A stretch of 63,967 bases of DNA. It comes from Actinomycetota bacterium (GTDB lineage: Bacteria > Actinomycetota > Acidimicrobiia > Acidimicrobiales > Ilumatobacteraceae). Position 1 is the stretch's first letter. Every line of letters begins with the position of its first letter. Under the pieces are notes generated by a model that ran no database searches, was not told the origin of the DNA, and saw only the letters and a list, made by a program, of their open reading frames with translations. Shown here piece by piece: positions 8,287-18,312 of this stretch. Location: positions 1-63,967 of the forward strand of contig RGCG01000004.1 in NCBI GenBank assembly GCA_009919275.1. Reading direction: 5' to 3'. The translations under genes were made by a program, and so were the position numbers.

Positions 8287-8796
8287 ATGGCGACGCAGAA
8301 GGTGACGGAACTCTCTTCACACGACCAGATCAGACAGGTCGCGGCGCGGTACTCACGCGGGGTCGACCGACTGGACGGAGATCTCATGAAGTCGGCCTAC
8401 TGGCCCGATGCGACCGACGACCACGGTGTCTTCGTCGGTAACGCAATGGACTTCTGTGACCGGGTCATTTCGTCGCACCAGAGGTTCATCGCCACGATGC
8501 ACTGCGTCATGAACCATGCCATCGAGGTCGACGACAGCGCGGGCGTCGGCCACGGCGAGATCTACAACGTCACCTACGTCTTTCGCGAGGATGCGGGTCG
8601 CAAGCTCCTCGAGACGTGGTGGGGTCGGTATCTCGACACATACGAACGTCGCGACGCCGAGTGGCGCATCAAGGCCCGCATCTGCGTGCACGAGTTCACC
8701 CGTTCCGACGAGGTGACGAGCCACATGGCAATCGACGCTGCAAAGTTCCGCCAGGGTGCCGCCGATCGCGGCACCGGCATGCCGCTCGGTCTCTGA
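8287..8796 (+). CDS. SnoaL-like (NTF2-fold) protein
   Basis: A 169-residue protein of the SnoaL_4 type. It opens with a helical segment like QIRQVAARYSRGVDRLD and contains the Tyr/Trp-rich AYWPDATDDHG typical of scytalone-dehydratase-like folds. A His lies at HCVMNH in the pocket region. Members include dehydratases, isomerases and hydroxylating-enzyme partners, so no reaction is assigned. It ends 2 bp before the convergent pterin dehydratase gene. Confidence 0.7.
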   Translation: MATQKVTELSSHDQIRQVAARYSRGVDRLDGDLMKSAYWPDATDDHGVFVGNAMDFCDRVISSHQRFIATMHCVMNHAIEVDDSAGVGHGEIYNVTYVFREDAGRKLLETWWGRYLDTYERRDAEWRIKARICVHEFTRSDEVTSHMAIDAAKFRQGAADRGTGMPLGL

Positions 8797-8798
8797 GG

Positions 8799-9047
8799 TC
8801 AGACGGCCGCGTTCACGAGTTCCGCGAGCCGCACGTCGCGTTCGGTCACGGCGCCGGTGTCGTGCGAAACGGTGCGAACAGTCACGATCCCGGGATACCG
8901 AAGTGCAACCTCGGGATGGTGGTCGATGTCGTCGGCGATTCGTCCGATCACCGCGACAAATGCGGCGGCATCGGCGAAAGTGGCGAACGTGAACTCTCGC
9001 ACGTAGGCATCGGCAATGTGTTGCCACCCGTCGGGCGCGTTGGGCAC
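8799..9047 (-). CDS. pterin-4a-carbinolamine dehydratase-like protein
   Basis: An 82-residue 4a-hydroxytetrahydrobiopterin dehydratase domain. The hallmark DDIDHHPEV (paired active-site His) and the C-terminal VTERDVRLAEL are present. It is slightly short at the N-terminus compared with the usual 95-100 residues. The start is probably GTG 9047, with TTG 9053 as the alternative. It follows the DUF6285 gene by 8 nt on the same strand. No aromatic amino-acid hydroxylase is in the window, so the partner is unknown; many orphan members exist in bacteria. Confidence 0.75.
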   Translation of the reverse strand: MPNAPDGWQHIADAYVREFTFATFADAAAFVAVIGRIADDIDHHPEVALRYPGIVTVRTVSHDTGAVTERDVRLAELVNAAV

Positions 9048-9055
9048 GGTCAATC

Positions 9056-9466
9056 TCAGCCGCGACCGACGAGATCGAGTGCGCCGAGAATCTGCATCTC
9101 GACCGCGGAGCGGGCATCGAGCGCGGCACGTGCAGCATCGATGCGGGCCTGATCGCCCGATTTGAAGGCCGCTTCGACTTCGTTCGACAACGCGACGCTG
9201 ACCTTGTGGTACCAAGCGACGACATCATCCAAGTGCAGGCTCGCTGGAGCTCCCTGATCCTTGCCGGTGAGCGCGGAGACGCGTTGTGCTTCTTCGTGGA
9301 TGAACGCGATCTCGTGCGCCGCCCTCCGCGAACAGCCCATCAGGATCTGGTCGATCTGTTGCAGGAGGATCTTGGTCGGCTCAGTCTGAATTTCGGCCAT
9401 CACCGTCGTGCGCAGCTGTTCTGCGATTCCGGCGAGGAGCTGTTCTGTCGTCGGCTTGGAAAACAT
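9056..9466 (-). CDS. DUF6285-like protein
   Basis: A 136-residue all-helical protein starting FSKPTTEQLLAGIAEQLR. It matches my recollection of the DUF6285 family, which is usually encoded next to acyl-CoA-linked phosphotransferases, as here. Its ATG overlaps the phosphotransferase stop in a TGATG junction, so the two are translationally coupled. Function is unknown. A role as a partner or regulator of the kinase-like protein is inferred from coupling only. Confidence 0.65.
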   Translation of the reverse strand: MFSKPTTEQLLAGIAEQLRTTVMAEIQTEPTKILLQQIDQILMGCSRRAAHEIAFIHEEAQRVSALTGKDQGAPASLHLDDVVAWYHKVSVALSNEVEAAFKSGDQARIDAARAALDARSAVEMQILGALDLVGRG

Positions 9467-10515
9467 CACTTGGCTCCCTTCGCCGCGGCGGCGATCTGCT
9501 TCATGGGCTCGGACAACTGCGACGCGGCGGCCAACCACATGCTCTGGCCGAAGAGAACCGACGACATGTTGAACACCGAATTGAATAGATGATTCTCTCC
9601 GGTTGCCCACTTGGCACCGCCCTGCATCAACTGCTCAACCGTGCCGACGACGCCGAGGATGAGGAAATAGGCCACCGTTGCCGGGTTCACCTGCAGTTCG
9701 TTCATGCCCGTCAACTCTCGGTAGCGCGCACAGAACTCTTCGATGCGGGTGTCGTCCAGCAGATCGGGCGGCATTGCCTGGGCCACGGCCTTGAAGTAAC
9801 CCATGTCCTCACGCGGGTCGCCGATTCCGGCCAACTCCCAGTCGATCATCTCGAATTGTCCGTCGGCCGAAATCATCACGTTGGAACTTTGGAAATCTCC
9901 GTGACGCAGTACGAGCGGTGCCTCGGGTGGACGGTGGGCATCAAGCCACTCGGCCACGAAATGGAAGATGGGCAGTGACTCGACGTGGTTCCGGCTGGCC
10001 TGTCGCCACGCGTCGATGCGCTTCGTCATGTACGCATCCCAACTGACGGGGCGCTCCATACTGGCGGGCAGCTTGTCGATCGGCACCTGCTGGTACGAGG
10101 CGATCGCCTCCGCAAGCCGAAGATGGAGACCATCCAGTGATCCGCCCGCGTTGAACCACGGAACGAAGGAGGTGCACTTCGAGTATTCGAGAACAATCGC
10201 CTTCGTCCCGAGGTCGGCGCCCGTGGCATCGAAGTGAAGTGCACGTGGCGTACGAACACCGTGGTCCGCGACAACATGCAGCAGTTCATTCTCCTGTTCC
10301 CGGCTCGTCTCGATCAGCTGTCGGTCCTTCGGCGGATCGCCGCGCAGAACGAGCGTTTCGTGACCACCTGCATGCGTCAATTCGACGCGCGCGAGGAGCC
10401 GGCTGTAGCCGCCGGTCATCACCTCGTACGAGTCGATCCTCAGGTCTTTCCAGCCCGGCTCGACCTTTGCAAAGAAGGCAGCAACTCGTTCCGGCATTTC
10501 GCTGATGTTGTGCAC
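9466..10515 (-). CDS. phosphotransferase family protein (APH/choline kinase fold)
   Basis: A 349-residue kinase-like protein. The Brenner motif is LRHGDFQSSNVM and the metal-binding Asp is in MIDWELAGIGDP. It resembles the ACAD10/ACAD11-type phosphotransferases that phosphorylate 4-hydroxyacyl-CoAs before dehydrogenation, which would fit its acyl-CoA neighbours. An antibiotic-resistance role is less likely. It is 26 nt downstream of the acyl-CoA mutase large subunit, starts with GTG, and has a G-rich Shine-Dalgarno sequence. Confidence 0.8.
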   Translation of the reverse strand: MHNISEMPERVAAFFAKVEPGWKDLRIDSYEVMTGGYSRLLARVELTHAGGHETLVLRGDPPKDRQLIETSREQENELLHVVADHGVRTPRALHFDATGADLGTKAIVLEYSKCTSFVPWFNAGGSLDGLHLRLAEAIASYQQVPIDKLPASMERPVSWDAYMTKRIDAWRQASRNHVESLPIFHFVAEWLDAHRPPEAPLVLRHGDFQSSNVMISADGQFEMIDWELAGIGDPREDMGYFKAVAQAMPPDLLDDTRIEEFCARYRELTGMNELQVNPATVAYFLILGVVGTVEQLMQGGAKWATGENHLFNSVFNMSSVLFGQSMWLAAASQLSEPMKQIAAAAKGAK

Positions 10516-10541
10516 GATTCCCCCAATCGTGTGGCGTAACC

Positions 10542-12185
<1,644 letters not shown>

Positions 12186-12229
12186 GGGGAAACCTCACTT
12201 TTCGGGGCTTGTGGGGAAAGCCTGACCGT

Positions 12230-12235
12230 TAGTGT
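12230..12235 (+). promoter_or_regulatory. -10 box of nitroreductase gene
   Basis: TAGTGT lies 8 nt before ATG 12244. An AGGA overlaps the gap, so either a leaderless or a very short-leader transcript is possible. Confidence 0.4.
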
Positions 12236-12243
12236 AGGAACCC

Positions 12244-12900
12244 ATGGGCTTCAACTTTGATTTGAGCCAGGTAGATCACCTGCTCTCCACCACCCGGGCG
12301 GTCCGCAAGCGCCTCGACCTCACCCGTCCCGTCCCCCGCGACCTGATTCTCGACTGCGTCCGCCTCGCCACCCAGGCCCCGGCCGGCCAGAACATCCAGA
12401 AATGGCGCTGGCTCGTCATCGACGACCCGAAGTTGAAAGCGGGCCTCGCCGACATTTACCGCAAGGCCTACCAGCCCTACATCGACTACCAAAAGAAGAT
12501 GGTCGACAAGGTCGGCCGCACCGACGCGAGCGGAATCATGGAGTCGTCCGACCACCTGGCCAACGTGCTCCAGGACGTCCCGGCCCTCGTCATTCCGTGC
12601 GGGCTCGACCGCATCTCGACCGACGCGATTCCCGCGAACTTTGCCGGTTACTACGGCTCGCTCCTGCCGGCCGTGTGGAGCTTCATGCTCGCCTGCCGCT
12701 CGCGCGAACTCGGCACCGCCTACACGACGCTGCACCTCAACTACGAAAAGGAAGCAGCCGAACTGTTGGGTATTCCCGACACCGTCACGCAGCTCGCACT
12801 CATTCCGGTCGCGTATTACACCGGTGACGACTTCAAGCCCGCCAAGCGTCTGCCTGTCGAGAAGGTCACCTACTTCAACGGCTGGAAGAACACGCTCTGA
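12244..12900 (+). CDS. nitroreductase family protein
   Basis: A 218-residue FMN-dependent nitroreductase-fold protein. The FMN-phosphate contact region TTRAVRKRLDL and the APAGQNIQKWRW segment are typical. The C-terminal part (GIPDTVTQLALIPVAYY) fits the family. Substrate unknown. Its stop codon TGA overlaps the putative CTG start of rarD, preceded by GGAAG, so the two genes form a coupled pair. Confidence 0.82.
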   Translation: MGFNFDLSQVDHLLSTTRAVRKRLDLTRPVPRDLILDCVRLATQAPAGQNIQKWRWLVIDDPKLKAGLADIYRKAYQPYIDYQKKMVDKVGRTDASGIMESSDHLANVLQDVPALVIPCGLDRISTDAIPANFAGYYGSLLPAVWSFMLACRSRELGTAYTTLHLNYEKEAAELLGIPDTVTQLALIPVAYYTGDDFKPAKRLPVEKVTYFNGWKNTL

Positions 12901-13802
12901 GCGATCGCAACAACCTGCGAGAAGGTCTCGTCGCGGGAATATTCGCCTACGTTCTCTGGGGTCTCCTCACCATTTATTGGAAGGCCCTTCACGGGTTTCC
13001 CCCGTTCGAACTCATCGGATGGCGGATCGTCTCGAGCTTCATCATCCTCACCGTCCTCGCGCTCGCCAACGGGCGACTGCGCAACATCGCCCGCTCGTGC
13101 TTCTCGCGTGAACTTGCACCACGCATCGCGGCGGCGGCCGCTCTCGTCACGGTGAACTGGAGTTCGTACGTGTGGGCCGTCGCCCACGACCACGTCATCG
13201 AAACCGCGCTCGGATACTTCATGGCGCCGCTTCTCACGATGTGGCTCGGTGTCACGGTCCTGAAGGAAAAATTGAACGCGGCACAGCGCATCACAATCTC
13301 GCTTGCGGTCGTGGCCATTGCCGTGCTGACGGTCGGCTACGGGCGCGTTCCCGTCATTGCCCTACTGATCGCTGCATCTTGGGCCTTCTACGGACTTCTC
13401 AAGCGACAGGTGCCAATGTCGTCACTCGACAGCCTGACGGCCGAGATGATGTGGCTCGTCGCGCCGGCTCTCGTGCTTGCCGTAACGCAGGCGGGTCGTA
13501 CCGACAGCGTCACTCAAACCGCCGACACCCTGCATCTCACGCTCGTGATCCTGACCGGCCTCATCACGGTTGTCCCGCTGTGGATGTTCGGCTTCGCCGC
13601 ACAGCGTGTGCCTCTCACCGTTCTCGGACCGTTGCAGTACTCGGTACCAACGATCAACTTCCTGCTCGGTTGGCTCGCCTACAACGAAAGCCTCGGCGCG
13701 ACGAAAGTCGTCGGTTTCGGGTTCGTCTGGATCGCGCTGGTCGTTCTCGGGGTCGATACCTACCGACGCAGCGTCAGTTCGACAGCACGGTACAAGCGCT
13801 GA
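12897..13802 (+). CDS. rarD: RarD/EamA-family membrane transporter, probable CTG start
   Basis: A 301-residue ten-helix EamA transporter of the RarD type. The conserved N-terminus reads SDRNNLREGLVAGIFAYVL, then WGLLTIYWK, and continues in one open frame to 13802. No ATG, GTG or TTG occurs in this frame from the upstream stop near 12825 until GTG 13152, which would remove about three helices. CTG 12897 overlaps the nitroreductase stop as CTGA, has GGAAG about 6 nt upstream and gives a normal-length protein. The gene also overlaps the convergent thiolase gene by 29 bp. Substrate unknown. Confidence 0.8.
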   Translation: MSDRNNLREGLVAGIFAYVLWGLLTIYWKALHGFPPFELIGWRIVSSFIILTVLALANGRLRNIARSCFSRELAPRIAAAAALVTVNWSSYVWAVAHDHVIETALGYFMAPLLTMWLGVTVLKEKLNAAQRITISLAVVAIAVLTVGYGRVPVIALLIAASWAFYGLLKRQVPMSSLDSLTAEMMWLVAPALVLAVTQAGRTDSVTQTADTLHLTLVILTGLITVVPLWMFGFAAQRVPLTVLGPLQYSVPTINFLLGWLAYNESLGATKVVGFGFVWIALVVLGVDTYRRSVSSTARYKR

Positions 13803-14919
13803 TTCCCGGCGCTCCGTATACGTGCGTGAACGCCGTGCGGATCTTTTTCGGAACCTGGTGGTCGCCCGCGTCGCCACGCAATTGCAGCGCACTTTCGTAC
13901 ACCTGACGAAGGCCCGACGCACCGATGGGTTCGCCGTTGGCAAGGCAGCCACCGTCGGTATTGATGGGAAGACGTCCATCGAGACGGGTTTCGCCCGACT
14001 GAATCATGTCCTCTTGCTCGCCGTCCTTGCAGAAGCCGGTCTCGGCCATGTGCATGATCTCTGCCCCGCTCTCGGTGTCCTGCAGTTGGGCGATATCGAT
14101 GTCGTCGGGGCACATGTCGGCCATCTTGAAAGCCGCTGCAGCCGCACCAACCGACGGACTGTCGCCGCGGTCGGGCGACAACCACGAGTTGAAAACCTCG
14201 AAGCTGCCGAACGGACGGCTGCGCAGAACCGCCGAACGCAGGTACACCGGCTTCTTCGTGTACTTCTTCGCAACCTCACCGCGGGCGAGGACCAGTGCCA
14301 CGCCACCTTCGCCGGGCGAGCAGAACATGTACTGCGTGAGTGGGTTCGAAAGCATGAGTGAATTGAGGACTTCTTCCTCGGTCATCGGCTTGCGACGCCA
14401 TGCATTCGGGTTCTTCGACCCGTTCTCGAAGTTCTTGACCGCAACCTTGGCGAGAGTCGAGGGACTGATGCCGTACTGATGCATGTACCGCTGGATCTTC
14501 ATTCCGAAGAACTGCGTCGTGAGCATGAGACCGGTGTCGCCGTACCACTGGCCGAGTCCGAACGACGCGGGATCGGGATCGAAGGCACCCTTTGGGTGCT
14601 TGTCGAAGCCGATTGCCATGACGATGTCGGCGGCACCGGCATTCAGCGCGTTGTAGGCGCTGATGAGGCTGCTGCCACCCGTGGCGCAACCATTCGCCAC
14701 GTTGATGAACGGCAGGCCGGTGAGACCGAGGGTCGAAACCATCGTGTCGGCGTTACCGGCGGCTGACGACCCACCGAAGGCGTACTGGACATCGGACCAT
14801 TCGCAACCCGCATCCTTCAATGCTTCGCGCGCGGCGTGGGCCCCCTGCTCCATGCCCGTCGAGTCGTGGCGACCGAAGGGATGGATTCCGATACCGATGA
14901 TTGCAACATCTTCTGACAT
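13774..14919 (-). CDS. thiolase-like lipid-transfer/acetyl-CoA acetyltransferase family protein
   Basis: A 381-residue thiolase-fold enzyme of the SCP-x/Ltp2 group. The nucleophile Cys is in NVANGCATGGSS. The usual His of GHPxGASG is replaced by Glu (GEPIGASG), and the QDTESGAEIMHMAETGF segment is typical of the non-classical subgroup. In this group the enzyme can act as a retro-aldolase together with a DUF35 OB-fold partner, as in steroid side-chain cleavage. Such a partner gene lies 11 nt upstream. Thiolysis or aldol cleavage of a CoA ester is inferred. Confidence 0.8.
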   Translation of the reverse strand: MSEDVAIIGIGIHPFGRHDSTGMEQGAHAAREALKDAGCEWSDVQYAFGGSSAAGNADTMVSTLGLTGLPFINVANGCATGGSSLISAYNALNAGAADIVMAIGFDKHPKGAFDPDPASFGLGQWYGDTGLMLTTQFFGMKIQRYMHQYGISPSTLAKVAVKNFENGSKNPNAWRRKPMTEEEVLNSLMLSNPLTQYMFCSPGEGGVALVLARGEVAKKYTKKPVYLRSAVLRSRPFGSFEVFNSWLSPDRGDSPSVGAAAAAFKMADMCPDDIDIAQLQDTESGAEIMHMAETGFCKDGEQEDMIQSGETRLDGRLPINTDGGCLANGEPIGASGLRQVYESALQLRGDAGDHQVPKKIRTAFTHVYGAPGISACTVLSN

Positions 14920-14930
14920 GTGGTTCCCCT

Positions 14931-15362
14931 TTACTTCTTCACCGGTGCGAATGCGTACGTAACGACTTCATTGCCATCGTCGTCCTTGTTGAACGGGATG
15001 ATGACGAGTTCCATTTCCATTCCGATCTTCAGGTCGTCGGGATTCGCCGTGGTGAGGCGCGACTCGACGATCACTTGATCACCCAACTGAATGTAACCAA
15101 CGCCGTAGGGCTTGAAGGTTGCGGGTGTCTCGGGCCCGGCGTAGGGCGGAGACTTCGGCAGGAAACCCTGGATCGTCCAGCTCCACAGCGTCCCGCGACG
15201 CGGAAGCAACACTCGCTCACCGTTCTGCGAGGCAGTGCGCGGGCACGCCTTCGCCTGTGGGAAGACGGTGACGCCGCTCTCGGGGAAATGGGTCCCGATG
15301 AGTTGGGGCTGGTCGGAGGGCCAGGTGAAGAGTTCCGGCGCGACGGGTACTTGGGTCGTCAT
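14931..15362 (-). CDS. DUF35 OB-fold protein (zinc ribbon lost)
   Basis: A 143-residue DUF35-type OB-fold protein. The C-terminal OB segment (GYIQLGDQVIVESRL and IGMEMELVIIPF) is clear. The usual N-terminal rubredoxin-like zinc ribbon (two Cys-x2-Cys pairs) is reduced to a single Cys in KACPRT. It is co-transcribed with the thiolase-like gene. Such pairs form heteromeric aldolases or thiolases acting on CoA esters. Confidence 0.75.
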   Translation of the reverse strand: MTTQVPVAPELFTWPSDQPQLIGTHFPESGVTVFPQAKACPRTASQNGERVLLPRRGTLWSWTIQGFLPKSPPYAGPETPATFKPYGVGYIQLGDQVIVESRLTTANPDDLKIGMEMELVIIPFNKDDDGNEVVTYAFAPVKK

Positions 15363-15371
15363 GGCTTCATT

Positions 15372-15399
15372 CTCGCAGGGTCGGCAACCGACCTGCGAG
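15372..15399. promoter_or_regulatory. 28-bp inverted repeat upstream of OB-fold/thiolase pair
   Basis: Arms CTCGCAG plus GTCGG pair with CCGAC plus CTGCGAG, with one bulged G and a 3-nt loop. It lies between tetR and the OB-fold gene and abuts a GAGAAT -10-like box (15369-15374). It could be the tetR terminator or an operator of the downstream pair. Confidence 0.4.
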
Positions 15400-15441
15400 T
15401 CCGCTCCCCCGGCCGCGACCGATCGGTGACCGCCCGCGGGG

Positions 15442-16110
15442 TTAGTTGCCGATACCCGGCACGGCCGGTGCGGCGAAGGTGTCGGCCGAGCGCAACATGG
15501 TCTTCAGAACCTCGACGGTCGCGGCGTGGCGGGGTGAGTTGTTGATGAGGGTGGAAAAGCGCAAGAGGCCCGAGAGCAACACCGACAAAAGGTCCTCGAG
15601 GGCCTCTTGCGGGATGTCACCACGCACCTCGCCTTTCGCGAATGCGTCGGCGCAGAGCCGCTTCACCAGGTTCGCGCTGCGCTGTCGTTGGGGCTCGACG
15701 AAAGAAAAAAGCTCGGGGTGGTGTTGAACCTCGTACGCGACGTCGACAACGAAGCCGGCGATCGACGGATCGTCGCGGTTGATACGCACAGAAACGTCGA
15801 GTGCCGCGGAAAAGCGATCGACGAGCGTTTCGTGGAGCTCGATCCCCTTTTCGATCTCAGCGTAGATGAACTCCTGCACCTCTTCGAATACGGCCGCATA
15901 GAGATCGATCTTCGACGGGAAGTAGTGGTAGATCGCCGCCGACGTGATGCCCGCCACTTCGGCGATTTGGGCATTCGTCGTGCGCTCGAAGCCGTTCTCG
16001 CCGAAACACTTGCGTGCTGCGGCGAGGAGTCGTGCGCGGGTTTCAACGGAGTCGGCATCGCGCGGGCGACCGAGTTTGCGTACGGTTGTCTTTTCCACTG
16101 CCCCGTCCAC
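15442..16110 (-). CDS. TetR-family transcriptional regulator
   Basis: A 222-residue TetR regulator. The DNA-binding domain runs from about residue 24 to 70 (LLAAARKCFGENGFERTT, then ITSAAIYHYFPSK). The C-terminal ligand domain is unassigned. It sits between the crotonase and OB-fold/thiolase genes of an acyl-CoA catabolic block, so an acyl-CoA or substrate effector is plausible. GTG 16110 is used here; a second GTG 15 nt further in is possible. A TTACC-CAGA-GGTAA inverted repeat lies 20 nt upstream. Confidence 0.88.
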   Translation of the reverse strand: MDGAVEKTTVRKLGRPRDADSVETRARLLAAARKCFGENGFERTTNAQIAEVAGITSAAIYHYFPSKIDLYAAVFEEVQEFIYAEIEKGIELHETLVDRFSAALDVSVRINRDDPSIAGFVVDVAYEVQHHPELFSFVEPQRQRSANLVKRLCADAFAKGEVRGDIPQEALEDLLSVLLSGLLRFSTLINNSPRHAATVEVLKTMLRSADTFAAPAVPGIGN

Positions 16111-16129
16111 TGCTTACATCACCCCCCTG

Positions 16130-16143
16130 TTACCCAGAGGTAA
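16130..16143. promoter_or_regulatory. candidate TetR operator
   Basis: TTACC-CAGA-GGTAA, a short perfect inverted repeat in the 47-bp gap between the crotonase stop and the tetR start. Autoregulation is inferred from position only. Confidence 0.35.
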
Positions 16144-16157
16144 AGGTAGTTGGCGAC

Positions 16158-17003
16158 TCAGTCCTTCTTGCGGTCGGACGGTCCCGGATCGACGGGCATC
16201 CCGTACTTCACCCGATTGTGAGAGTGCGCGAGATGCTGATGAACGAACGCCGTGCGCAGCGCATTCCACTGACCTTGGGCCTCGAGAGTTTGGTTGACGC
16301 TTTCTTTTGCGAGCTTCAGCGCAAACGACGGACGCTTGGCGATCGTCCGCGCCATCTCGAGCGCCGAGTCGCGCAACTTGTCGTTCGGGACGACCTTGTT
16401 CACCATGCCCCACTGCATTGCTTCGTGTGCGGTCAACCACTCGCCGGTGAAGAGCATTTCCTTCGCCTTGCGCGGCCCCACTTCCCAGGGGTGCGCGAAA
16501 TATTCGACACCGTTGACGCCCATGCCAACGACAGGATCGGAGAACATCGCGTCTTCGGATGCAATGATCACGTCGGCGATCCACAACAACATGAGTCCAC
16601 CAGCGATTGTCTTGCCCTGCGCGGCGGCGATGACGGGTTTCGGGAGGTTGCGCCACCTCCAACACATGTTGAAGTAGACCTCTTCTTCCCATGCCATGTG
16701 ACCCTCTTGGCCTTCACGACCAAATCCGCCGTACGGAAAGACAAGACTGAATTCCTTGTGGCTCTCGGTGTCGCGCATGTCGTGTCCCGAGCAGAAGTGC
16801 GGGCCTTCCGCGCGGAACACGATGACCTTCACGTCGCTGCGACGTGCGGCATCGGTGAAGGCCGCCTCGAGCTCGTAGGTCATGCGCTTGTTCTGCGCGT
16901 TGCGTGCCTCGGGACGGTCGAGGGTGACGATTGCGATGCCGTTCTCGCCGGGATTCTCGACCTCGTAGTGGATCGTCTTCAGATCCTTCAGGTCAACTGC
17001 CAT
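16158..17003 (-). CDS. crotonase-fold protein lacking hydratase glutamates
   Basis: A 281-residue enoyl-CoA hydratase/isomerase-family protein. The oxyanion-hole segment FCSGHD and the AQGKTIAGG loop are clear. Both glutamates of classical hydratases are replaced: the GGxE position is Leu (IAGGLMLL), and the PE position is Val (SDPVVGMG). Simple water addition is therefore unlikely, and isomerase, hydrolase, lyase or synthase chemistry is more probable. It lies in the acyl-CoA block between a P450 and tetR. The start has a GAAAGG Shine-Dalgarno sequence. Confidence 0.8.
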   Translation of the reverse strand: MAVDLKDLKTIHYEVENPGENGIAIVTLDRPEARNAQNKRMTYELEAAFTDAARRSDVKVIVFRAEGPHFCSGHDMRDTESHKEFSLVFPYGGFGREGQEGHMAWEEEVYFNMCWRWRNLPKPVIAAAQGKTIAGGLMLLWIADVIIASEDAMFSDPVVGMGVNGVEYFAHPWEVGPRKAKEMLFTGEWLTAHEAMQWGMVNKVVPNDKLRDSALEMARTIAKRPSFALKLAKESVNQTLEAQGQWNALRTAFVHQHLAHSHNRVKYGMPVDPGPSDRKKD

Positions 17004-17034
17004 GAGAGGGCCTTTCGCTGGGGGTGTTCCGGAG

Positions 17035-18312
17035 TCACTTGATCTTGGTGAACGTGAGTTCGAGCTTCGTGAGACCCCGCAGGGTCATCGACAGTTCGCG
17101 GTGCATCACCTCGTCGACCGGAGCAAACGCGAAGTTGTCGAGTCGCTCGAACAGCAGCTCGAAGGCAATTCGTGCCTCGCTGCGCGCCAATGCAGCACCG
17201 ACGCAGAAGTGAGGTCCCTGGCCGAACGCCATGTGTGTGCGGGCGTTGTCACGCTCGACGTCGAACTTCTCGGGGTTCGGGAACTTGCGCTCATCGCGGC
17301 CCGAACTGCCGTACATCGCCATGATGACCGAACCCTTCGGTATTTCCACGCCACCGACCACTGCATCTTTGGTGCAGAAACGCGGCAGCATCTGCACGGG
17401 GGCCTCGAGGCGCAGCGCTTCTTCGACCATGTTCGGAATGAGACCGGGGTTGGCGCGCAACTTTGCCATCTGGTCGGGGTTCTCGATGAGGTGCTGCATC
17501 GCCATCGCGATGAGGTTCGTGGTGGTCTCGTTGCCCGCCACCAGCACCTGGTCGATGATGCTCAGCATCTCGTCGATCTCGAGTCCCTGGCCCTGGCGCG
17601 GACCGGAATCGAAGCGCGCCTGCACAAGGTCGGTGAGAAGGTCGTCGCGCGGGTCGGTTTCGCGCTCGCGCACGCATGCCGCCATGTACTGGTGAAGGTC
17701 GTAGCGGCTTTGCGCGCACTCGATCTGCCGCTCGGCCGACAACATGCCCGACAGCGGTGCAACGGAGTCGTCGCTCCACTTCTTGAATTTCGGCATGTCC
17801 TTTCGGTCGACACCGAGTGCATCGGCAATAACCGTGAGCGGGACCCAGATGGCGAACTCTCCGACGAGGTCGACGCGGCCCTTGTCGGCGAACTTGTCGA
17901 TCAGGTCGTTCGTAATCTGCTTGATCGATTCTTCCAACTGCGCCACACGCTTGGGCAGGAATGCCTTGTTGACGAGCGAGCGGAACTGGGTGTGCGACGG
18001 CGGGTCGTTCGAAAGCAACGTGTCGACCCGCTTGTAGTCACGCTTGGAGATCTCGATTGCTTCGGGCGGAACCTGTGAGAAGGCTCCGTTGCTCATCGAC
18101 TGTGAGGAGAACGTTTCGTGATCACGGACCATCGTCATGATGTCCTCGTAGCGCGAGACGGCCCAAAAGCCCACCGGCGTCTGGTGCACGGGCGCCTCGT
18201 CGCGGACGCGCTTGTAATAGTGGTAAGGGCAACCGAGAACTTCAGGCGTCACCATGTTCACCTTCGTGATGTCCGCGCCGAGTTCCTGTTGTGCGTCTTC
18301 GCTGATGGTCAT
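17035..18312 (-). CDS. cytochrome P450
   Basis: A 425-residue soluble P450. The I-helix is VAGNETTTNLI, Glu-x2-Arg is in EEALRLEAP, and the heme loop is MAFGQGPHFCVGAALARSE. Its ATG overlaps the stop of the upstream crotonase gene (ATGA), making it part of a CoA ligase-crotonase-P450 operon. This suggests oxidation of a carboxylic acid or its CoA ester, for example an omega- or side-chain hydroxylation. The substrate is not readable. Confidence 0.9.
   Translation of the reverse strand: MTISEDAQQELGADITKVNMVTPEVLGCPYHYYKRVRDEAPVHQTPVGFWAVSRYEDIMTMVRDHETFSSQSMSNGAFSQVPPEAIEISKRDYKRVDTLLSNDPPSHTQFRSLVNKAFLPKRVAQLEESIKQITNDLIDKFADKGRVDLVGEFAIWVPLTVIADALGVDRKDMPKFKKWSDDSVAPLSGMLSAERQIECAQSRYDLHQYMAACVRERETDPRDDLLTDLVQARFDSGPRQGQGLEIDEMLSIIDQVLVAGNETTTNLIAMAMQHLIENPDQMAKLRANPGLIPNMVEEALRLEAPVQMLPRFCTKDAVVGGVEIPKGSVIMAMYGSSGRDERKFPNPEKFDVERDNARTHMAFGQGPHFCVGAALARSEARIAFELLFERLDNFAFAPVDEVMHRELSMTLRGLTKLELTFTKIK

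Noticed and set aside
9466-10515. Aminoglycoside resistance gene
   Set aside because: The kinase fold is shared with ACAD10/11-type enzymes and the context is acyl-CoA metabolism; nothing points to antibiotics.
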